Assembly (NCBI GenBank): GCA_019136395.1
Contig: JAGVUH010000679.1
Span: forward strand, 1-21,651
Direction: 5' to 3'
DNA: 21,651 nt
Origin: Gammaproteobacteria bacterium
GTDB taxonomy: Bacteria; Pseudomonadota; Gammaproteobacteria; Chromatiales; Chromatiaceae
Part shown: positions 16,075 to 21,651 of the stretch, in pieces
How positions within the stretch are numbered: the first letter of the stretch is position 1
Layout of the letters: every line of letters begins with the position of its first letter
Notes under the pieces: generated by a model
Database searches by the model: none
Seen by the model: the letters and a program-made list of their open reading frames with translations, nothing else
Told to the model about the DNA's origin: nothing
Translations under genes and position numbers: made by a program

Positions 16075-16740
16075 GTGAACCAGCAGAAACGTCGGCTCAT
16101 CTTCGAGCGCCTGCGTGCGTCTAATCCAACGCCCAGGACCGAACTAAACTATTCCAGCCCATTTGAACTCCTGGTGGCGGTCATTCTCTCCGCACAAGCC
16201 ACGGATAAGGGTGTCAACAAGGCCACGGCCAGCCTCTTCCCCGTAGCCAACACCCCGCAGGCTCTTCTGAACCTGGGAGAGGAGGAACTCAAGTCCCACA
16301 TCCGGACCCTCGGGCTCTATAACGCCAAGGCGGCCAACATCATCAAGACTTGCGCGCTACTGATCGAGCGACATGGCGGCGAAGTGCCAGAAGAGCGGGC
16401 CGCTTTGGAAGCTCTACCGGGGGTGGGTCGCAAGACTGCCAATGTCATCCTCAACACCGCGTTTGGCCATGAAACCCTGGCGGTGGATACCCACATATTC
16501 CGCGTGGCCAACCGTACCGGTCTGGCAACTGGCAGGACGCCCCTGGAAGTGGAGCAAAAACTGCTGCGCCTCTTGCCCAAGGAGTTCCTACAGGATGCCC
16601 ATCACTGGCTGATCCTGCACGGGCGATATATCTGCGTGGCCCGCAGGCCGCGTTGTAGGGATTGCCTTATCCAGGATTTATGCGACCACTACAGAAAAAA
16701 TATCCCCAGCTTGGCGACTACTCGCCAGGTAGCGGAGTAG
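16075..16740 (+). CDS. nth: endonuclease III (DNA glycosylase/AP lyase)
   Basis: This 221-residue base-excision repair enzyme removes oxidised pyrimidines and cleaves abasic sites. From the GTG at 16075 the protein aligns with E. coli Nth without offset. The HhH motif LPGVGRKTANV has catalytic Lys120, and AVDTHIF has Asp138. The 4Fe-4S ligands are C187, C194, C197 and C203 (C-x6-C-x2-C-x5-C). The frame is open further upstream, but residues before 16075 have no family match, so the GTG is chosen. GGCA precedes it but there is no strong ribosome site. The C-terminus is about ten residues longer than in E. coli. Confidence 0.93.
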   Translation: MNQQKRRLIFERLRASNPTPRTELNYSSPFELLVAVILSAQATDKGVNKATASLFPVANTPQALLNLGEEELKSHIRTLGLYNAKAANIIKTCALLIERHGGEVPEERAALEALPGVGRKTANVILNTAFGHETLAVDTHIFRVANRTGLATGRTPLEVEQKLLRLLPKEFLQDAHHWLILHGRYICVARRPRCRDCLIQDLCDHYRKNIPSLATTRQVAE

Positions 16741-16867
16741 CCGAGACGAGAATTGAGCGGCGTAGCCAGACTTGGTTGCATGAGCGCGGATGGACGTCGG
16801 GCCTCAAAAAGGCTATTCTTTGCTTCATTGCCCGTTAAGACCTCTCGGGTGATAGGTCCTCCTTACA

Positions 16868-16943
16868 GCGCCTGTAGCTCAGTGGATAGAGTACTGCCCT
16901 CCGAAGGCAGGGGTCACTGGTTCGAGTCCAGTCAGGCGCGCCA
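16868..16943 (+). tRNA. tRNA-Arg (anticodon CCG)
   Basis: This 76-base cloverleaf has acceptor stem GCGCCTG/CAGGCGC with discriminator G and encoded CCA. The D arm is GCTCAGTGGATAGAGT. The anticodon stem CTGCC/GGCAG has loop CTCCGAA (anticodon CCG, reading CGG). The T arm is ACTGG-TTCGAGT-CCAGT. It is not the attachment site of the element here. Confidence 0.96.
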
Positions 16944-17012
16944 TAACTATTTGTAAAATTTAGTTTTTTTGGCGATCCTCCCGCCCAGCGTTTCCTGTGC
17001 CCTCTCCCTTCA

Positions 17013-20000
17013 TCAGAGCAATACGCGCTCGATACCTCCTTCCCGTAATCTGTCGACAAAGTGCCGCTGCCAGCCGGAACCAAAGTGTAGGCGGGCCATC
17101 TCGGTCACGATATAGTCTACCGTCAGGCCGGTCTCCTCGGTGTACTTAGCTAGTCCCTGCTGGCAAGCGGGGCATGAAGTTAACAATCTGACCTTTCCTT
17201 GGGCATTTGTGTTTAACGTCAAGTCATGAATGCCTTGGCGTAAGGACTGACTTTTTCGAAAGCGCAGTTGGCTGGCGATGTCAGGTCGTGCGCTCCCCAA
17301 GGTACCAGCCTCCCCGCAGCAACGGTCTGTCAGCAGAATCGGCTGACCTAGCAAACTGCTCGCAACATTGAGGGGGGCGTGAGTCTTCATGGGGCTGTGG
17401 CAAGGATCATGATAGAGATATTGCATCACCCTATCCTTGTCGATCCCAGGAACTGTTTCCGATATTGTCCGGGCGCCGGCGGTCCCAATGGCCAACAAGG
17501 CTACATCGTCACGGGTCGCGACCTGGCCAGTGGTCAGCGTCATCCCCTTTTCCATCAGATATTCATGGATATCCAGCAGGCGGCAACCAGGGAAGATGCG
17601 CGCGAATTCATACCCCAGCAACTGATCCATACAGGTGCCGCAGGAGACGAGGACGGTGCGGATGTCCAGGTAGTTGAGGGTATTGGCCACGCGGTGGAAG
17701 AGGACGCGGTTTTCCATGGTCAGCCGCCGCCCTTGAGCCTCCTGACCGGCGGCGCTCTGCGGATAACCGCAGCACAGGTAACCAGGGGGCAGGACCGTCT
17801 GGACCCCCAGGTCGTAAAGCAGGGCCAGACTGGCGAGACCAATGTCGGAGAACAGTCGCTCCGAGCCGCAGCCGGGGAAGTAGAAGACCGTCTCCATCTC
17901 CTCTGGTGAGCGCGCCGGGTCGCGCAGGATGGGGATCTGGGTGGGATCCTCCAGGCCGAGGACCTGACGGAAGCCCTGTTTTGGTACCTCGACGCGGATG
18001 GGGCGGCGGACCAGCTCCTTGGCTAAGGTTAGGGCTTGGGGCGCGCCGGTGGTCGCCGCTGGCGGTTCGTCCGCTCGGTAGACCCCTAGACGCCGCGCGA
18101 CGCCATGGGCGAGATTGAGGCCGCGAAAGCCCCAGCGCGCCAGGCCAATCCGCAGCAGGCGGATGGCGCGGGGGTTCTTGGCATCGAGAAAGCGCATGGC
18201 CGCCCAGGCACCGGGGCTGAAGCGTTTACGGCGGCGCTCGACCAGGATGCGCCGCAGCCGGGTGGTGACCTCACCGAAGTCGATCTTCACTGGGCAGGGA
18301 GCCAGGCACTTGTGGCAGATGGTGCAATGGTCCGCCAGGTCGTTCATCTCGGCGAAGTGGCGGCGGGAGAGACCGCGGCGGGTCTGCTCTTCATAAAGGA
18401 AGGCCTCGATGATGAGGCCGGTGCCGAGGATCTTGTTGCGGGGTGAATAGAGTAGATTGGCCCGGGGGACATGGGTCATGCACACCGGCTTGCATTTGCC
18501 GCAACGCAGGCAGTGCTTGATGTCATCGTTGAGGGCGCCCAGCGCCGTCTCCTCCAGGATGAGGGCCTCCTGGCTGAGCAGGCGCAGGGAGGGGGTATAG
18601 GCCCGTTCCAGCCCGGAGCCGGCGAGGAGCTTGCCGGGGTTGAAGCGCCCGGCTGGGTCCACGGACTGCTTGTAACGGGCGAAGGCGGCCAGTTTGTCCG
18701 CAGCCAGAAATTGGATCTTGGTCAAGCCGATGCCATGCTCACCGGAGATGACGCCCCCGAGGTCGGTGGCCAGAGCCATGATGCGCGCCACCACCTGATC
18801 GGCGGCGTGGAGCATGGCGTAGTTGGCGGAGTGGACCGGGATGTTGGTGTGGACATTACCGTCGCCAGCGTGCATGTGCAGAGCGACGAAGAGGCGGCCG
18901 TCGCGGACCTTGGCGTGGATGGCGGTCAGGCGCTCACGCACCGCGGCCATGTCCTGACCGCTGAAGATCTCGTCCAGGCGCGGGCGGACCTCACGCTGCA
19001 AGGATTGGCGCAGGTCGCGACGGAGGAGCAGGTCGAGCAGGCGGTCGCCGGGGCGGACCCGCCCCTGCTCCTCGGCACTCAGCAGGTCGCTCTGCCCCGC
19101 CGCCGGTTCTTCCAGCGCGGTCAGGATCTTGGACCAGCGGGCGCGGGCGGCGTGGATTCGCTGAAGTGCTGCCTCGCGCTTGGCGGCGAGGATGGACTCG
19201 GCCTCGGGAGACGCCTCGAAGCCCGCCCAGGCGCGGGCCTCGGGCATGTCACCATTTAAATAGTCACCCCAGGCCGCCAGGATCCGGTCCTTGTTGACGA
19301 TGGACTGCTCGATGTTGATGCGCTCGATACCACGGGAATAGTCAGCCAGCCGCTCAAGGGGAATGACCACGTCTTCGTTGATCTTGAAGGCATTGGTGTG
19401 GCGGGAGATGGCGGCGGTGCGGGCGCGGTCCAGCCAGAACCGACGGCGGGCCTCGGGGCTGGTGGCGATGAAGGCCTCGCCCTGCCGGGCGCGGGTCAAG
19501 GTGACCACCTCCGTGGCGGCATTGGTCAGGGCCTGCTCATCGTCGGACACCAGGTCCGCCAGCAGGACCATCTTCGGCCGCTCGGCGCGGGCCGCCTTGG
19601 GGGAATAGTCGAGGGCGCGCAGGTAACGCTCGTCCAGGTGCTCCAGACCGGCGATGTCAACCCCGGGCAGGGCGGCGATGCGGTCCCGGATCTCGACGAT
19701 GGCCGGCACCGCCAGGGACAGGTCGGCGCCATAAAACTCCAGGCACAGGGTACGGGTATGGGCCGGCAGGCGATGCAGCAGCAGGCGGGCGGAGGTGATC
19801 AGGCCATCACAGCCCTCCTTCTGCACGCCTGGCAGACCGGAGAGAAACTTGTCGGTCACGTCCTTACCCAGTCCCGCCTTGCGGAAGCTGTGTCCGGGCA
19901 TGGTCAGTACCTGGGGTTCGCTCGCGAGGGTCCTGCCATCGGGACCCAGACGGGTAAGGCGGAAACGCACCTGTGTCTGGTCGTGGATTTTGCCCAGGTT

Positions 20001-20957
20001 ATGCCCCAGCCGTTCGACCTCCAGCCAATCCCCGCCCGGGGTGACCATGCGCCAGGAGACCAGGTTGTCCAGGGCCGTGCCCCAAAGCACCGCCTTCTTG
20101 CCACCGGCGTTCATGGCGATATTGCCGCCGATGGTGGAGGCGTCCTGGGAGGTGGGGTCCACGGCGAAGACCAGCCCGGCGGCCTCCGCGACCTCCGCCA
20201 CCCGACGGGTGATGGCGCCGGCACCGCAGTGGACGCTGGGGTGGTCGCCTTCCACTTCGGGCAGGGATCGCCACTCAACCGCGGAGATGGCGTCCAGTTT
20301 TTCAGTGTTGATGATGGCGCACAAGGGGTCCAGGGGTACCGCCGATCCCGTATATCCGGTTCCGCCGCCGCGGGGAATGAGGTTGAGACCACACCCCAGA
20401 CAGGCGCGGACGATGGGGGCGATCTCGGCCTCCGTGTCCGGGGTGATGCAGACAAAGGGCATCTCCACCCGCCAGTCGGTGGCGTCGGTGGCATGGGCGA
20501 CCCGCGCCAGGCCACTGAAATCCAGGTTGTCGCCGCGGGTGATGCCCTTGAGGGCCTGACGCACCTCCCTCCGCCGACGCTGCAACGCCATCAGCCAGGA
20601 GCCGAAGTCGCTGATCGCCCGCCGGGCCGCTAGCAACAGGCGCGCCGCTTGGGCGTTGTCGTTGAGGCGCAGTTCGAACTGGTCAAGGCGGTGGCGCAAG
20701 GCCCCGAGAAGTTGTTCCCGCCGCCGTGCGTTATCCAGCAGGTCGTCCTGAAGATAGGGGTTGCGGGTTATGACCCACATGTCGCCCAGCACTTCAAAGA
20801 GCATGCGCGCCGAGCGCCCCGTGCGCCGCGAGCCGCGCAGTTCCTCGATGAGATCCCACATCTCCTGGCCCAGAAAGCGGATGACGATTTCTCGGTCGGA
20901 GAAGGAGGTGTAGTTGTAGGGAATCTCGCGGATGCGTTGGTGCAGAGGGGCTGTCAT
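17013..20957 (-). CDS. DUF3683/FAD-linked oxidoreductase with 4Fe-4S and CCG domains
   Basis: This 1314-residue multidomain flavoprotein is of the D-lactate/D-2-hydroxyacid dehydrogenase superfamily. Residues 1-160 match DUF3683 ([20 protein letters not shown]). A PCMH-type FAD domain follows ([10 protein letters not shown] at 195-204, then [18 protein letters not shown]). The FAD-oxidase C domain has [12 protein letters not shown] and [13 protein letters not shown]. Two 4Fe-4S motifs are near residues 817 ([11 protein letters not shown]) and 879 ([12 protein letters not shown]). Two CCG domains have CCGYPQS (about 1062) and CCGEAGTLG (about 1214). It probably oxidises a D-2-hydroxyacid and passes electrons through the clusters to a quinone or carrier; the exact substrate is unknown. 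No Shine-Dalgarno precedes ATG 20957 (upstream is CCTCTCCTC), but homology supports this start. It is convergent with the tRNA gene. Confidence 0.88.
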   Translation of the reverse strand: MTAPLHQRIREIPYNYTSFSDREIVIRFLGQEMWDLIEELRGSRRTGRSARMLFEVLGDMWVITRNPYLQDDLLDNARRREQLLGALRHRLDQFELRLNDNAQAARLLLAARRAISDFGSWLMALQRRRREVRQALKGITRGDNLDFSGLARVAHATDATDWRVEMPFVCITPDTEAEIAPIVRACLGCGLNLIPRGGGTGYTGSAVPLDPLCAIINTEKLDAISAVEWRSLPEVEGDHPSVHCGAGAITRRVAEVAEAAGLVFAVDPTSQDASTIGGNIAMNAGGKKAVLWGTALDNLVSWRMVTPGGDWLEVERLGHNLGKIHDQTQVRFRLTRLGPDGRTLASEPQVLTMPGHSFRKAGLGKDVTDKFLSGLPGVQKEGCDGLITSARLLLHRLPAHTRTLCLEFYGADLSLAVPAIVEIRDRIAALPGVDIAGLEHLDERYLRALDYSPKAARAERPKMVLLADLVSDDEQALTNAATEVVTLTRARQGEAFIATSPEARRRFWLDRARTAAISRHTNAFKINEDVVIPLERLADYSRGIERINIEQSIVNKDRILAAWGDYLNGDMPEARAWAGFEASPEAESILAAKREAALQRIHAARARWSKILTALEEPAAGQSDLLSAEEQGRVRPGDRLLDLLLRRDLRQSLQREVRPRLDEIFSGQDMAAVRERLTAIHAKVRDGRLFVALHMHAGDGNVHTNIPVHSANYAMLHAADQVVARIMALATDLGGVISGEHGIGLTKIQFLAADKLAAFARYKQSVDPAGRFNPGKLLAGSGLERAYTPSLRLLSQEALILEETALGALNDDIKHCLRCGKCKPVCMTHVPRANLLYSPRNKILGTGLIIEAFLYEEQTRRGLSRRHFAEMNDLADHCTICHKCLAPCPVKIDFGEVTTRLRRILVERRRKRFSPGAWAAMRFLDAKNPRAIRLLRIGLARWGFRGLNLAHGVARRLGVYRADEPPAATTGAPQALTLAKELVRRPIRVEVPKQGFRQVLGLEDPTQIPILRDPARSPEEMETVFYFPGCGSERLFSDIGLASLALLYDLGVQTVLPPGYLCCGYPQSAAGQEAQGRRLTMENRVLFHRVANTLNYLDIRTVLVSCGTCMDQLLGYEFARIFPGCRLLDIHEYLMEKGMTLTTGQVATRDDVALLAIGTAGARTISETVPGIDKDRVMQYLYHDPCHSPMKTHAPLNVASSLLGQPILLTDRCCGEAGTLGSARPDIASQLRFRKSQSLRQGIHDLTLNTNAQGKVRLLTSCPACQQGLAKYTEETGLTVDYIVTEMARLHFGSGWQRHFVDRLREGGIERVLL

Positions 20958-21029
20958 GAGGAGAGGTATGCGTGGGATGCGGGAGAAATGTAAATAGGCA
21001 AAAATATCGCGTCAAACCAAAACCAATAA

Positions 21030-21651
21030 TCACAATTTAAAGCTATGCTTGCTAATTAAATCAGTTAGTGCATTATTCCACAAATAATCCCGGTGAGTTT
21101 TGTCATCGATAATTAGATTTATATTTTTTTCCCATTCTAAGGGAGAATTGTTTGGAATAAGAATCCCGTTTTCACCATTGCGAATTATTTCTCTATAGGG
21201 TGGTAAGTCAGAAGCTAAGGTGGTGGCGCCTAATGCAGTATAATCCATAAACTTAATTCCGCTTTTCGCGGCGTTAAAAGGATTATCTAACAATGGTGCA
21301 ATGCCAATGTGAAAGCCACCAAATGCCTTCAACCATTGAACAAAAGCTGGATAGACTGCTGAAACGCCAATCGGGGGAGTGTGTAATGTAACCCATTCGG
21401 GAATAAATTTACGTTCAGCAATACCTATAATGTGCATCTCAACAGTATTTCCCCTACGATCAATTATTCTACGCAAAATCGGCTCCATCATTTCCCAGTC
21501 CATCTTATGAGTCATGGTGCCCATGTATAATATTCGGATAGGCATAGCTGTGCAACTCTCAGCCGATCCCAAAGACCATAAATCCCAATCTAAGCGGTTA
21601 GGAAAAATTTTAACATTATCATTTAAGGGCTTGTAACGGCAGCCTAGAACG
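21030..21651 (-). CDS. glycosyltransferase family 4-like, partial (N-terminus beyond window)
   Basis: The frame is open to the right edge, so only about 207 C-terminal residues are seen. MPIRILYMGTMTHKMDWEMM begins a Rossmann-like nucleotide-sugar domain. KSGIKFMDYTALGATTLASD with PYREIIRNGENGILI is the donor-binding region of GT4 enzymes. The product would transfer a sugar during surface-polysaccharide or protein glycan synthesis. Base composition is strikingly AT-rich compared with everything to its left, and AAA, AAT and ATT codons are common, which points to horizontal acquisition. A TTG at 21572 could be mistaken for the start, but upstream codons (VKIFPNRLDWDLWS) read as part of the same protein. 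Confidence 0.8.
   Translation of the reverse strand, partial: VLGCRYKPLNDNVKIFPNRLDWDLWSLGSAESCTAMPIRILYMGTMTHKMDWEMMEPILRRIIDRRGNTVEMHIIGIAERKFIPEWVTLHTPPIGVSAVYPAFVQWLKAFGGFHIGIAPLLDNPFNAAKSGIKFMDYTALGATTLASDLPPYREIIRNGENGILIPNNSPLEWEKNINLIIDDKTHRDYLWNNALTDLISKHSFKL

Noticed and set aside
16712..16727. TGGCGA/TCGCCA hairpin at the end of nth as terminator
   Set aside because: It lies inside the coding end and is not followed by a T run.
16868..16943. tRNA-Arg as the attachment site of the element
   Set aside because: Neither element end shares sequence with the tRNA. The 13-bp repeats lie in ttcA.
19398..20633. Long plus-strand frame (411 codons)
   Set aside because: It is the GC-rich shadow of the oxidoreductase gene, with composition (Gly, Gln, His, Asp) typical of antisense frames.

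Overview
The window is GC-rich and its core genes (oligopeptidase A, UbiD, TtcA, endonuclease III) look like those of a gammaproteobacterium. A Chromatiales-type relative is my best guess; this rests on recognition of the proteins, not on a database search. The last ~620 bases are distinctly AT-rich and look acquired.

Left host block (1-7051). Three neighbouring genes are each broken by one short, frame-disrupting internal deletion: a prlC/opdA-type M3 peptidase (which also carries a 45-codon insertion), ubiD, and a large RND efflux permease with a histidine-rich cytoplasmic loop. The membrane-fusion gene paired with the permease is intact. A strong hairpin lies between the convergent ubiD and RND genes.

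Mobile element (7052-13454, about 6.4 kb). It is bounded by 13-bp direct repeats and inserted in the 3' end of ttcA. The displaced end of ttcA is still readable at the left boundary. All its genes are on the minus strand, in this order: P4-type tyrosine integrase, AlpA-type regulator, small winged-helix protein, winged-helix replication-initiator-like protein, iteron-like origin with a hairpin cluster, unknown coiled-coil protein, and a Nu1-type small terminase. There are no capsid, tail, large-terminase, primase or lysis genes. This set (int, alpA, rep/ori, terS) is what a phage-inducible chromosomal island, i.e. a phage satellite, carries, but in an unusually compact form. It has integrase arm-site repeats at both ends, a shared TAACGTT operator-like element at two places, DnaA boxes, and spacers unusually rich in GGTCC/GGACC.

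Right host block (13433-20957). This holds ttcA with its new C-terminus, an unrecognised 394-residue protein, nth, tRNA-Arg(CCG), and a 1314-residue DUF3683/FAD/4Fe-4S/CCG oxidoreductase of the D-2-hydroxyacid dehydrogenase type.

Right edge (21030-21651). The C-terminal part of an AT-rich glycosyltransferase gene runs off the window, probably the border of a surface-polysaccharide cluster.

Before the element arrived, ttcA would have lain just upstream of, and co-directional with, the membrane-fusion/RND pair.
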